NCBI GenBank assembly: GCA_938037005.1
Contig: CALHVR010000059.1
Coordinates: forward strand, 1 to 32,390
DNA from: an uncultured Leptotrichiaceae bacterium
GTDB lineage: Bacteria > Fusobacteriota > Fusobacteriia > Fusobacteriales > Leptotrichiaceae
DNA length: 32,390 nt
Reading direction: 5' to 3'
The notes under the pieces were generated by a model. The model searched no databases, was not told the DNA's origin, and saw only the letters and a list, made by a program, of their open reading frames with translations. Shown one piece after another: positions 16,063 to 24,940 of the stretch. The translations under genes were made by a program, and so were the position numbers. The first letter of the stretch is position 1, and every line of letters starts with the position of its first letter.

Positions 16063-17562
16063 ATGTATAAAATCTTAAAAAGTGTAAATTACAAAGAATT
16101 AAAAAAGGGAATAGAATTTAATATAGAGGGAATAGAATTTGATTCAAGAAAAATAAAAGATAATTATATTTTTGTTGCTATGATTGGAGCTGTAGTAGAT
16201 GGACATGATTATATTCAAAAAGCATTAGATCATGGTGCAAAAATGATAATTGTAGAAAAAAATATTGAAATAAATCAATTTAAAAATATTGATGATGTGA
16301 CTTTTATTTTAGTAGAAAATGTGAGAAAGCATTTAGGAGTTATTGCTTCAAATTACTATGATTATCCACAAAATAAGTTAAAAATAATAGGAATAACTGG
16401 AACAAACGGAAAAACAACTTGTAGCTATATTTTAGAAAATATTTTGAAAAAAACAGCAAGAATAGGTACAACAGGAAATAGAATATTAGAAAAAGAATTT
16501 GAAACGACAAATACAACACCAGAATCATTAGAGCTTATAAAATTGATGGCAGAAAGTGTTAAAGCAGGAGTTGAGTATTTTATAATGGAAGTTAGCTCTC
16601 ATGCACTTGAAATAGGTCGTGTTGATATGCTTAAATTTGATTCTGCAATATTTACAAATCTTACACAAGATCATTTAGATTTTCATAAAACGATGGAAAA
16701 TTATTTTAAGGCAAAGAAAAAAATATTTTCAATGTTGAAAAAAAATTCATTAGGAATTATTAATGTAGATGATAAATACGGAAATGAAATATACATTGAA
16801 AATCCAGAAAGATATATTTCTGTTAGTGAAAAAGATTTTGATTGTGATTTGTGTGGGAAAATAATTGATTATACAAATAATGGAATGAAAATACATATTA
16901 GATGTAAATCTAAAAATGATGGAGTTAATACCGGTTATAATAATGAAGATGTCGAAGATTATATTTTAGATGTAAATTTGGTTGGAGAATATAATTTATA
17001 TAATATTTTAACTTGTATTGGTGTGGCATTATCTTTAGGAATAGATATGGATGAAATTTTAAGGAAAATACAAAAATTAAAACCAGTACCAGGGAGATTT
17101 GAAACAATAAAAAATGATAAAAAAGCAAGAATAGTTGTAGATTTTGCACATACAGATGATGGACTTTTAAATGTAGGGCAAACATTGAAAAAAATAACAG
17201 AAAATAATATAATAACAGTGTTTGGAGCTGGAGGAGATAGAGATAGTAAAAAAAGACCTAAAATGGCGAAAGCTGCAGCAAAATTTAGTGATTTTATTGT
17301 TATTACATCGGATAATCCAAGGACTGAAGATCCTAAAAAAATATTAAATCAAATAGAAGAGGGCTTAAAAGAAATAGGGTATTCTCGTGAAAAATATGTT
17401 ATAATAGAAGATAGAGAAGAAGCAATAAAATTTGCAATTCAAGAATTAGTAAAAGAAGGAGATAGTTTACTTATAGCAGGAAAAGGTCATGAAAATTATC
17501 AAATTATTGGAAAAGAAAAAATCCATTTTGATGATAGAGAAGTAGTAAAAAAATATTTATAA
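16063..17562 (+). CDS. murE: UDP-N-acetylmuramyl-tripeptide synthetase (diamino-acid adding)
   Basis: MurE adds the third residue of the peptidoglycan stem peptide to UDP-MurNAc-L-Ala-D-Glu using ATP. The 499-residue protein has three Mur ligase domains: N-terminal (about 1-105, DSRK motif), ATP-binding with the P-loop GITGTNGKTT (about 109-118), and C-terminal. The substrate loop reads DNPR at 417-420, the signature of MurE enzymes that take meso-diaminopimelate or, in some fusobacteria, meso-lanthionine, rather than L-lysine. ATG 16063 is used because AAGAAGG (16048-16054) lies eight bases upstream; the in-frame GTG at 16054 overlaps that site. No other mur gene is adjacent. The PotD-like gene follows 24 bp downstream. 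Confidence 0.95.
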   Translation: MYKILKSVNYKELKKGIEFNIEGIEFDSRKIKDNYIFVAMIGAVVDGHDYIQKALDHGAKMIIVEKNIEINQFKNIDDVTFILVENVRKHLGVIASNYYDYPQNKLKIIGITGTNGKTTCSYILENILKKTARIGTTGNRILEKEFETTNTTPESLELIKLMAESVKAGVEYFIMEVSSHALEIGRVDMLKFDSAIFTNLTQDHLDFHKTMENYFKAKKKIFSMLKKNSLGIINVDDKYGNEIYIENPERYISVSEKDFDCDLCGKIIDYTNNGMKIHIRCKSKNDGVNTGYNNEDVEDYILDVNLVGEYNLYNILTCIGVALSLGIDMDEILRKIQKLKPVPGRFETIKNDKKARIVVDFAHTDDGLLNVGQTLKKITENNIITVFGAGGDRDSKKRPKMAKAAAKFSDFIVITSDNPRTEDPKKILNQIEEGLKEIGYSREKYVIIEDREEAIKFAIQELVKEGDSLLIAGKGHENYQIIGKEKIHFDDREVVKKYL

Positions 17563-17586
17563 ATAATTCAAATAATAGGAGGTAAA

Positions 17587-18636
17587 ATGAAAAAATTAAT
17601 TTTATTATTAAGTATATTAGTTTTAGTGTTAGCTTGTGGAGGGAAAAAAACAGGAAGTTCGGATAGTAAAGAGCTAAATATTTATACTTGGACATATTTT
17701 ATTCCACAAGAAGTAATAGATAATTTTGAAAAAGAGACAGGAATTAAAGTTAATCTTAGTTATTATGATAGTAATGATGTTATGATGACAAAATTAATGT
17801 CTGGAGCAAAAGGATTTGACATTGTATCTCCGTCTACGGATTTTGTAGATATTTTAATAAAAAATGGATTATTAGAAAAATTAGATAAATCTAAATTAGG
17901 AAAAACGTTTGAAAATTTTGATGAGAGCTTGAATTTAATGGAATTATCAAAAATTTATGATGATGGCTTACAATATTCTATTCCGTACAGTTATAATGCG
18001 ACAGGAATAGCAGTAAATAAGAAATTTATGAAAGATTATCCAAAGTCATTTGATATATTTGGATTGGAACAATATAAAGGTAAAATGACAATGTTAGATG
18101 ATGGAAGAGAAACTTTAGGAGCAACATTACAGTATTTAGGTTATCCGTCAGATAGCGTTAATGATAAGGAGTTAGAAGCTGCTAAAAATAAATTGATTGA
18201 ATGGAAAAGAAATTTAGCAAAATTTGATGCAACTGCATTTGGAAAAAGTGTAGCAACTGGAGAATTTTATGCCGCACACGGATATGCAGAAAATGTATTT
18301 GGAGAATTAGAAGAAGCTGATTATTCAAACTTTGATTATTTCATACCAAAAGGAGCTATGATGTATATTGATAGTATGGCGATTGTAAAAAATTCTTCAA
18401 ATAAAGAAAATGCGTATAAATTTTTAGAATATTTATATAGACCTGAAAATTTTGTTAAAGTATTTGAACAATTTAAAGCACCATCTGTGATAAAAGGAGT
18501 AGAAGCAAATACAAAAGTTAAAGCGATTGTAAATAAAGAGCAATTAGTAGAAAATTCTAAATTGCCGGGAGCTTTATCAGATGAAGCGAAAGAAAAACAG
18601 GATAAAATTTGGAATGAAATTAAGTTATCGCATTAA
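17587..18636 (+). CDS. Polyamine-type extracellular solute-binding lipoprotein (PotD/PotF family)
   Basis: This is the substrate-capturing component of a spermidine/putrescine ABC importer. The 349-residue protein has a lipoprotein signal peptide with lipobox LVLAC (Cys17), a Gly/Ser-rich tether, and the PotD-type start LNIYTWTYFIPQEVIDNFEKE. FDIVSPSTDF, IPYSYNATGIAVN and PKGAMMYIDSMAI correspond to conserved PotD segments around the polyamine pocket. It follows a strong AATAGGAGG, 24 bp after murE, and ends in a terminator. The permease and ATPase genes (potA, potB, potC) are not adjacent, so it is an orphan here; a different small cationic substrate remains possible. Confidence 0.9.
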   Translation: MKKLILLLSILVLVLACGGKKTGSSDSKELNIYTWTYFIPQEVIDNFEKETGIKVNLSYYDSNDVMMTKLMSGAKGFDIVSPSTDFVDILIKNGLLEKLDKSKLGKTFENFDESLNLMELSKIYDDGLQYSIPYSYNATGIAVNKKFMKDYPKSFDIFGLEQYKGKMTMLDDGRETLGATLQYLGYPSDSVNDKELEAAKNKLIEWKRNLAKFDATAFGKSVATGEFYAAHGYAENVFGELEEADYSNFDYFIPKGAMMYIDSMAIVKNSSNKENAYKFLEYLYRPENFVKVFEQFKAPSVIKGVEANTKVKAIVNKEQLVENSKLPGALSDEAKEKQDKIWNEIKLSH

Positions 18637-18678
18637 AAATAGAAATTATTAATATTAGAATAAATGAAATATGAGAGA

Positions 18679-18705
18679 GGGTAAGAATTTTTCTTATCCT
18701 TTTTT
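18679..18705 (+). terminator. Rho-independent terminator after the PotD-like gene
   Basis: Stem GGGTAAGAA (18679-18687) pairs with TTCTTATCC (18691-18699) with one wobble and a TTT loop, followed by six T residues (18700-18705). Confidence 0.85.
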
Positions 18706-18760
18706 ATTTGAGAATATGAGGAAATAAAAATTATTAGTATATAGAAATTTATTAAAGTAA

Positions 18761-18789
18761 TAGAAAAAAAAAGTTAATTGTGGTAAAAT
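18761..18789 (+). promoter_or_regulatory. valS promoter
   Basis: TAGAAA (18761-18766), a 17-bp spacer and TAAAAT (18784-18789), with TGTGG upstream of the -10 (extended). The leader is about 40 nt, so there is no room for a T-box. Confidence 0.6.
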
Positions 18790-18831
18790 AATAGTAATAA
18801 AGACTAATAGAAAAACTAAGGAGTTTAAGCA

Positions 18832-21489
18832 ATGAGCAAAGAATTAAGTAAAACATATTCGCCAAGAGAAATAGAAGATAAATGGTATAAAATATGGGAA
18901 GAAAGAGGATATTTTAATGCACAACATAATAGTGAAAAACCAGGATATTCAATAGTTATACCACCACCAAATGTAACAGGAATATTGCACATGGGACATA
19001 TGTTAAATAATGCAATACAAGACACGATTATAAGATATAAAAGAATGACAGGATTTGAAGCTTTATGGATGCCGGGGATGGATCACGCTGGAATTGCAAC
19101 ACAAAATAAAGTTGAAAGAATGTTGGCGGATCAAGGTACTTCTAAAGAAGAAATTGGGAGAGAAGAGTTCTTGAAAAAAACATGGGAATGGAAAGAAAAG
19201 CATGGGGGATTAATAACGAAACAATTAAGAAAATTGGGAGTTTCACTTGATTGGGATAGAGAAAGATTTACTATGGATGAAGGACTTTCTGAAGCAGTAA
19301 AAGAAGTGTTTATAAAACTTTATAATGAAGGATTAATTTACAGAGGAGAGTACATTGTAAACTGGTGTCCAAAAGATAAAACGGCTTTAGCAGATGATGA
19401 AGTAGATCATGAAGAAAAAAATGGAAAAATTTGGGAAATAAGATATCCTGTAAAAGATAGTGATGAAGTTTTTGTAATTGCAACTACAAGACCTGAGACT
19501 ATGTTAGGAGATACGGGAGTTGCAGTAAATCCAAATGATGAAAGATATAAACATTTAATTGGAAAAACAGTAATTTTACCATTAATGAATAGAGAAATAC
19601 CAATAGTTGCTGATGAATATGTAGATATGGAATTTGGAACAGGAGTAGTTAAAATGACTCCATCGCATGATCCTAATGATTTTGAAGTAGCTAAAAGAAC
19701 AGGACTTGAGTTTTTAAACATTTTCACGGAAGATGCACACATTAATGAAAATGGAGGGAAATATCAAGGATTAGAAAGATTTGCAGCTAGAAAAGCAATA
19801 TTGGATGACTTGGAAGAACAAGAACTTTTAGTAGGAGTAAAAGAACATAAAAATGCTGTTGGACATTGTTATAGATGTGGAACAATTATAGAACCAAGAG
19901 TTTCAACACAATGGTTTGTAAAAATGGAACCGTTAGCAAAAAGAGCTTTAGAAGTAGTAAAAAATGGACAAGTTCAAATAACTCCAAAAAGATGGGAAAA
20001 AGTATACTATAATTGGCTAGAAAATATTAGAGATTGGACAATTTCAAGACAAATTTGGTGGGGGCATAGAATACCGGCATATTATGCTCCAGATGGAACA
20101 GTATTTGTAGCAAAAAACTTGGAAGAAGCTCAAGTACAAGCTAAGGAAAAATTTGGAGAAGCAGTAACTTTAAGAGAAGAAACTGATGTGCTAGATACAT
20201 GGTTTTCATCAGCTTTATGGCCGTTTTCAACATTAGGTTGGCCTGAAAAAACTCCAGAATTAGAAAAATTCTTCCCAACAAATGCATTAGTTACAGGGGC
20301 AGACATTTTATTTTTCTGGGTTGCAAGAATGGTTATGATGAGTTTATATATAACAGACGAAATACCTTTTAATTATGTTTACTTACACGGAATTATTAGA
20401 GATGAAAAAGGTAGAAAAATGTCTAAATCACTAGGAAATTCACCTGATCCGTTAGATTTAATTGATAAATATGGAGCTGATGCTATAAGATTTAGTTTCT
20501 TATACAACACTTCTCAAGGACAAGACATTCATTTTTCAGAAAAATTACTTGAAATGGGTTCAACTTTCGCAAATAAAGTATGGAATGCATCAAGATTTGT
20601 GTTATCTAATTTAGAAGATTTTGATACATCTACAACTATTGATAAGATAGAATTAAAATTAGAAGACAAATGGATTTTAAGAAAAGAATTAAAAGCGATT
20701 AAAGCAATAAGTGAATACATGGAAAATTATGAGTTGGACAATGCTGCAAAAGTAGCGTATGAATTCTTTAGAGGGGATTTCTGTGACTGGTATGTTGAAA
20801 TAGCAAAAACAAGAGTTTACGGAGTAGAAGCTGGAGTAGATAAAGTTACAGCCCAATGGGTATTAAGACATGTATTAGAAAGTGGACTTAAATTATTACA
20901 TCCATTTATGCCGTTTATAACAGAAGAAATTTGGCAAAAATTAGAAGTAGAAGGTGAATCAATTATGATTTCACAACTTCCTAAAGTAACAGAAAATGAA
21001 ATAAATGAAATTGATATAATGGTTGAGAAAGAATTTGAATTTTTAAAAGAAATCGTATCAGCAATAAGAAATATAAGAGGAGAAGCAAATGTATCTCCAG
21101 CTAAGAAAATTGAAGTAATATTTAAAACAGCTAATGAAAATGAAAAAACAATATTAGAAAATAATACAAAAATTTTAGATAAATTAGCAAATGTTGAAAA
21201 ATATGAATTTAATATAGAAATACCTAAATTAGTTGGGTTTAAATTAGTTGAAACAACAGAAATTTATATTCCTTTAGCTGATTTAATCGATAAAGAAAAA
21301 GAGATAGCAAAATTAGAAAAAGATATTCAGAAAACTCAAAAAGAATTAGATAGAGTTTTAGGTAAATTATCAAATGAAGCCTTTGTATCTAAAGCACCAC
21401 AAGCTGTAATTGATAAAGAAAATGCAATAAAAGAAGAATTAGAAACAAAAATTGCTAAATTTAAAGAATCAATTAATTTATATAAATAA
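18832..21489 (+). CDS. valS: Valyl-tRNA synthetase
   Basis: ValS is a class I synthetase that charges tRNA-Val and edits threonine. The 885-residue protein shows PPPNVTGILHMGH with HMGH at 53-56, CP1 editing elements (ATTRPETMLGDT, MTPSHDPNDFE), RQIWWGHRIPAYY, the DTWFSSALWPFS block and KMSKS at 529-533. The C-terminal tail (about 815-885) is a Lys/Glu heptad coiled coil, the tRNA-contacting arm characteristic of ValS. The ATG follows AAGGAG. It is preceded by a terminator and its own promoter. The next gene begins 86 bp downstream without an obvious terminator between. Confidence 0.98.
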   Translation: MSKELSKTYSPREIEDKWYKIWEERGYFNAQHNSEKPGYSIVIPPPNVTGILHMGHMLNNAIQDTIIRYKRMTGFEALWMPGMDHAGIATQNKVERMLADQGTSKEEIGREEFLKKTWEWKEKHGGLITKQLRKLGVSLDWDRERFTMDEGLSEAVKEVFIKLYNEGLIYRGEYIVNWCPKDKTALADDEVDHEEKNGKIWEIRYPVKDSDEVFVIATTRPETMLGDTGVAVNPNDERYKHLIGKTVILPLMNREIPIVADEYVDMEFGTGVVKMTPSHDPNDFEVAKRTGLEFLNIFTEDAHINENGGKYQGLERFAARKAILDDLEEQELLVGVKEHKNAVGHCYRCGTIIEPRVSTQWFVKMEPLAKRALEVVKNGQVQITPKRWEKVYYNWLENIRDWTISRQIWWGHRIPAYYAPDGTVFVAKNLEEAQVQAKEKFGEAVTLREETDVLDTWFSSALWPFSTLGWPEKTPELEKFFPTNALVTGADILFFWVARMVMMSLYITDEIPFNYVYLHGIIRDEKGRKMSKSLGNSPDPLDLIDKYGADAIRFSFLYNTSQGQDIHFSEKLLEMGSTFANKVWNASRFVLSNLEDFDTSTTIDKIELKLEDKWILRKELKAIKAISEYMENYELDNAAKVAYEFFRGDFCDWYVEIAKTRVYGVEAGVDKVTAQWVLRHVLESGLKLLHPFMPFITEEIWQKLEVEGESIMISQLPKVTENEINEIDIMVEKEFEFLKEIVSAIRNIRGEANVSPAKKIEVIFKTANENEKTILENNTKILDKLANVEKYEFNIEIPKLVGFKLVETTEIYIPLADLIDKEKEIAKLEKDIQKTQKELDRVLGKLSNEAFVSKAPQAVIDKENAIKEELETKIAKFKESINLYK

Positions 21490-21575
21490 TTTTCAATAAA
21501 ATATATTAGAATAATGATAATGAGTAATTAAATTTTGCATAAAAATAAAAAATATGAAAATAGAAAGGGGGAAGT

Positions 21576-22013
21576 ATGGGAGCAATATTTTGGGCAATAT
21601 CGACAGCAATATTTGCTGTTTTAGAAATAATAATACCAGGGTTAATTACAATTTGGTTAGCTTTAGCTTCGTTAATTTTAGTGATATTGACATTATTTTT
21701 TACAAATTTTGCGATAGAATTTTTAATATTCGCAGTATTATCACTTATTTTTGTATTATTTACAAGACCAGTTTTACAAAAATATATGGAGAAAAATATA
21801 ACAAAATTTAGTGCAAAGTCTGTAGGTCAAAAAATAAAAATTATAAAAGTGATAGATATTAAAAATGAGCAAAAACAATATGAAGTTAAATTTAAGGCGA
21901 CGATTTGGACAGGAATAAGTAAAGAAATATTTTCGGAAAATGAAATTGTTAAAATTAAAAGCTTTGAAGGAAATAAAATAATTTTAGAAAAAATAAAAGA
22001 AAGAGGGAATTAA
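21576..22013 (+). CDS. NfeD-family membrane protein
   Basis: This 145-residue protein has two to three N-terminal hydrophobic helices (about 3-70) and a C-terminal small beta-barrel (OB-fold) domain (about 80-142), the short NfeD1b form. Such proteins pair with SPFH/stomatin partners in membrane microdomains and in membrane protein quality control. The ATG follows AAAGGGGGAAGT. Only one base separates its stop from the next ATG, the SPFH gene, so they are coupled and probably interact. The C-terminal sequence is divergent; assignment rests on topology, size and this gene pairing. Confidence 0.85.
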   Translation: MGAIFWAISTAIFAVLEIIIPGLITIWLALASLILVILTLFFTNFAIEFLIFAVLSLIFVLFTRPVLQKYMEKNITKFSAKSVGQKIKIIKVIDIKNEQKQYEVKFKATIWTGISKEIFSENEIVKIKSFEGNKIILEKIKERGN

Positions 22014-22014
22014 A

Positions 22015-22902
22015 ATGTTTACATTACCATTTACAATAATAATATTAGTTTTAGTAGTTATTATCATTTTAAAATCAATTAGAATAGTACCAGAATCAAG
22101 AGTTTATATAGTTGAAAGATTGGGAAAATATAATCAAACATTAGAATCAGGATTGAATTTTTTAAACCCATTTTTTGATAAAATTGCAAGAGTTGTTTCT
22201 TTAAAAGAGCAAGTTGTAGATTTTCCTCCACAACCTGTAATTACAAAAGATAATGCGACAATGCAAATAGATACAGTTATTTATTTTCAAATAACAGATC
22301 CAAAACTTTATACTTATGGAGTTGAAAGACCATTATCTGCAATTGAAAATTTAACGGCAACAACATTAAGAAATATAATTGGAGATATGACAGTTGACCA
22401 AACTTTAACTTCAAGAGATGTTATAAATACAAAAATGAGAACAGAATTGGATGAAGCAACAGATCCTTGGGGAATAAAAGTAAATAGAGTTGAATTAAAA
22501 AGTATTTTACCTCCGGAAGATATTAGAGTGGCAATGGAAAAAGAAATGAAAGCTGAAAGAGAAAAAAGAGCAAATATTTTGGAAGCACAAGCAAAAAGAG
22601 AATCGGCAATTTTAATAGCACAAGGAGAAAAAGAATCTGCTATTTTAAGGGCAGAAGCTAAAAAAGAACAAGCTATAAAAGAAGCAGAAGGGAATGCTAA
22701 AGCGATTTTAGAGATAGAAACAGCAAAAGCAGAAGCGTTAAAAATATTAAATGCGTCAATGCCAACTAAGGAAGTTTTAGCTTTAAGAGGAATGGAAGCA
22801 TTCGAAAAAGTGGCAGACGGACAAGCAACAAAAATTATAGTTCCAAGTAATTTACAAAATTTAGCAAGTGTTGTTAGTGTATTTGAAGAGTTAAATAAAT
22901 AA
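22015..22902 (+). CDS. SPFH/stomatin-like (QmcA-type) membrane protein
   Basis: The 295-residue protein has one N-terminal membrane anchor (about 5-22), an SPFH/PHB domain (about 25-185; SRVYIVERLGKYNQTLESGLNFL, then VVDFPPQPVITKDNATM) and a long Ala/Glu/Lys coiled coil (about 180-250; EREKRANILEAQAKRESAIL and further repeats) ending in a short hydrophobic C-terminus. Such proteins oligomerise into membrane scaffolds and regulate proteases such as FtsH or organise lipid domains. It is coupled to the upstream NfeD gene (1 bp gap) and followed 13 bp later by a LysR regulator. Confidence 0.93.
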   Translation: MFTLPFTIIILVLVVIIILKSIRIVPESRVYIVERLGKYNQTLESGLNFLNPFFDKIARVVSLKEQVVDFPPQPVITKDNATMQIDTVIYFQITDPKLYTYGVERPLSAIENLTATTLRNIIGDMTVDQTLTSRDVINTKMRTELDEATDPWGIKVNRVELKSILPPEDIRVAMEKEMKAEREKRANILEAQAKRESAILIAQGEKESAILRAEAKKEQAIKEAEGNAKAILEIETAKAEALKILNASMPTKEVLALRGMEAFEKVADGQATKIIVPSNLQNLASVVSVFEELNK

Positions 22903-22915
22903 TTAAAGGAGAAAA

Positions 22916-23818
22916 ATGACATTACAACAATTAAAATATGTAGTTACAGTGGCAAATAAAGGAACGATAAGTGAGGCAGCCAAGGAGCTTTTTGTATCAC
23001 AGCCTAGTTTGACTAAAGCTATAAAAGAGTTAGAAGAAGAAATGAGCATATCAATTTTTACGAGAACAAATAAAGGTGTTGTCGTTTCAAATGAAGGCGA
23101 TATGTTTTTGGGATATGCACGGCAAGTTTTGGAGCAAACAAATTTACTTGAAGAAAAGTATAAAAAAGGCGATAATTTTACAAGACATTTTTCAGTTTCG
23201 ACGCAACATTATTCTTTTGCCGTAAATGCTTTTGTTGATTTAATAAAAAAATTTGGTGGGGAAAAATATGATTTTATTTTGCGAGAAACACAAACAAATG
23301 AAATTATTGAAGATGTAAGAAGGCTAAAAAGTGAAATTGGTATTTTGTATACATCAAGTACAAATAAAACAGTTATAGAAAAATTGATAAAAGAGAATGG
23401 CCTAAAATTTATAGAATTGTTCACGGCAATGCCACATGTATTTATTAGTTCAAATCATCCGTTAGCTAAAAAAGATATAGTGGAAATGGAAGATTTGACG
23501 GAGTATCCATATTTATCTTATGAGCAGGGAAACTCCAATTCATTTTACTTTTCGGAAGAAATATTGAGTACAATAGGAAGAAATAAAAATATAAAAGTGA
23601 GTGATAGAGCGACTTTGTTTAATTTGGCAATCGGACTTAACGGCTATACTGTAAGTTCTGGAGTGATAGACAAAGAGTTAAATGGAGAAAATATAATAGC
23701 TAGACCGTTGAATGTGGATGAATATATAAAAATTGGGGTAGTTTTACAAAAAAATATGTCTCTTTCAATATATGGAGAATTTTATTTGGAAGCATTAAAA
23801 AAATATACGTCAAAATAA
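22916..23818 (+). CDS. LysR-family transcriptional regulator
   Basis: This 300-residue DNA-binding regulator has an N-terminal winged helix-turn-helix (about 1-60; TISEAAKELFVSQPSLTKAIKELEEE) and a two-lobed periplasmic-binding-like effector domain (about 88-298). It starts 13 bp after the SPFH gene, with AAAGGAG upstream, so it may be cotranscribed with nfeD and the SPFH gene rather than standing divergent to its target as LysR genes often do. The effector and target cannot be assigned. The convergent DMT exporter beyond the shared terminator is one possible target; this is speculative. Confidence 0.92.
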   Translation: MTLQQLKYVVTVANKGTISEAAKELFVSQPSLTKAIKELEEEMSISIFTRTNKGVVVSNEGDMFLGYARQVLEQTNLLEEKYKKGDNFTRHFSVSTQHYSFAVNAFVDLIKKFGGEKYDFILRETQTNEIIEDVRRLKSEIGILYTSSTNKTVIEKLIKENGLKFIELFTAMPHVFISSNHPLAKKDIVEMEDLTEYPYLSYEQGNSNSFYFSEEILSTIGRNKNIKVSDRATLFNLAIGLNGYTVSSGVIDKELNGENIIARPLNVDEYIKIGVVLQKNMSLSIYGEFYLEALKKYTSK

Positions 23819-23820
23819 TA

Positions 23821-23856
23821 AAAAAACAGGATTGGATTGAATCAGTCCTGTTTTTT
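23821..23856. terminator. Bidirectional terminator between LysR gene and DMT gene
   Basis: Arms 23821-23834 and 23843-23856 form a stem of up to 14 bp (A-tract, CAGGATTG with CAGTCCTG, one wobble) with an 8-nt loop, ending in six T residues on each strand. It serves both convergent genes. Confidence 0.85.
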
Positions 23857-23859
23857 AAA

Positions 23860-24801
23860 TTAATTTTCATTAGTTTTAATTTTAATATTTCCTAGATTTA
23901 AGTATAAAATTACTGCAACTAGAACGATGGCAGCAACTAACTGAATTGGTGATAAAAATCTTTTATAAATAATAGCTTCAGTTACAACAGATGTGATGGG
24001 AAAAGCCAATTCACAAAATGTTGCAATAGTAGCTTTTACATATTTTAATCCGTTGTAGTAAATAAGTATAGCTAAAAGTCCAAAAATTGCAATAAATAAA
24101 GATAATCCCATTAGATTTTTATTTTGTGTATATTGTGTAATTGTATTTCTTGTAGTTTCAGAAAATATAACGAATAGCATTGTGATGATTGTTGTAAAGA
24201 AAAATCTGTAAAATGTACTCGTTAAAAATGAAAATTTATAGACAACTTTTTTTCCAAAAACTGTTGAACTTCCAAATGAAAAAGCTGCAAGTAATGAATA
24301 TAAAACAGCAAGTAAATTATTTTGTTTTAATAATACCGGACTTTTAAATTCAAAAGTTAAGAAATAAATAGCGATTAATGCTATAATTGCTACAACGTAA
24401 AAGTTTTTTGACGGTTTTTCTTTAAGTAAGAAAATTGCAAGTAATATCGCAAAAATTGGTTGAGTTTTTTGAATTAAAATAACGATACTGTACGGAGCAT
24501 AATTACTTAATTCTAATGCTTTTACTATTGATAAAGTTCCAATTGTTCCTCCAAATAATGCAATTAAAATAAAGAATAAATAATCACTTTTTGTAAATGT
24601 TTTTAAATATTTATATTGTTTTGAAAAAAAGATTGATAAAATTACAGTTGGTATGGCATGTGCGATAAAAACTATAAAATTAACATCAAAAAATTTGAAT
24701 TTTGTGAAATATGAAGGCGTAAGTAAAATTCCATCAATCCCCCACATCATAGCTGCAATAATAATAAAAATACTTCCTAAAAGTGGTGTTTGTTTTTTCA
24801 T
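23860..24801 (-). CDS. DMT-superfamily (EamA domain) transporter
   Basis: The protein of 313 residues has about ten hydrophobic segments forming two EamA repeats: one starting IFIIIAAMMWGIDGILL, the second starting with the AFSFGSSTVFGKK block. Family members export amino acids, metabolites or drugs, or import sugars and carboxylates; the substrate is unknown. The start is set at 24801, because AAAGGAG (complement of 24811-24817) lies nine bases upstream; the open frame extends 12 codons further to 24837, but those codons cover the ribosome-binding site and are unlikely to be translated. It is divergent from rseP and shares the intergenic region containing the palindrome at 24875-24887. Confidence 0.9.
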   Translation of the reverse strand: MKKQTPLLGSIFIIIAAMMWGIDGILLTPSYFTKFKFFDVNFIVFIAHAIPTVILSIFFSKQYKYLKTFTKSDYLFFILIALFGGTIGTLSIVKALELSNYAPYSIVILIQKTQPIFAILLAIFLLKEKPSKNFYVVAIIALIAIYFLTFEFKSPVLLKQNNLLAVLYSLLAAFSFGSSTVFGKKVVYKFSFLTSTFYRFFFTTIITMLFVIFSETTRNTITQYTQNKNLMGLSLFIAIFGLLAILIYYNGLKYVKATIATFCELAFPITSVVTEAIIYKRFLSPIQLVAAIVLVAVILYLNLGNIKIKTNEN

Positions 24802-24839
24802 ATTAGTATTCTCCTTTAAGTAATAATTTGTTTGCATTA

Positions 24840-24868
24840 TTGGATAAAATTTAAAATTGTGATATAAT
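24840..24868 (+). promoter_or_regulatory. rseP promoter
   Basis: TTGGAT (24840-24845), a 17-bp spacer and a perfect TATAAT (24863-24868) preceded by TGTGA (extended -10). The expected start point, near 24875, falls on the palindrome at 24875-24887. Confidence 0.65.
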
Positions 24869-24874
24869 ACAAAC

Positions 24875-24887
24875 TGTAATGATTACA
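24875..24887. promoter_or_regulatory. FUR-family-like palindromic operator
   Basis: TGTAATGATTACA is a perfect 13-bp palindrome around a central G. The core GTAAT-N-ATTAC equals the centre of Bacillus-type Zur boxes, and it is close to the 7-1-7 FUR family layout. It lies at the predicted transcription start of rseP and upstream of the divergent DMT gene, so it could control either or both. No FUR-family gene is in the window, so assignment to Zur, Fur or PerR is a guess. Confidence 0.4.
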
Positions 24888-24940
24888 TATTATAACATAA
24901 AATATTTGTAAATCAAAATAAAAAAAGAAAGTAGGGAGAA

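Noticed and set aside
19407..20720. Minus-strand open frames within valS
   Set aside because: Antisense shadows of conserved valS; no start signals.
21510..21540. Fur-box-like string AATGATAATGAGTAATTA before nfeD
   Set aside because: It is not symmetrical around a centre, and such A/T-rich hexamers are expected by chance at this composition.
21554..21811. Plus-strand frame starting at 21554, just before nfeD
   Set aside because: It overlaps most of nfeD in another frame, and its Asn/Ile/Phe-rich translation has no domain. The AAAGGGGG signal serves the ATG at 21576.
22314..22922. Long open frame on the minus strand (202 codons) opposite the SPFH gene
   Set aside because: It is antisense to a clearly conserved SPFH protein and has no ribosome-binding site; it arises from the repetitive Ala/Glu/Lys codons of the coiled coil.
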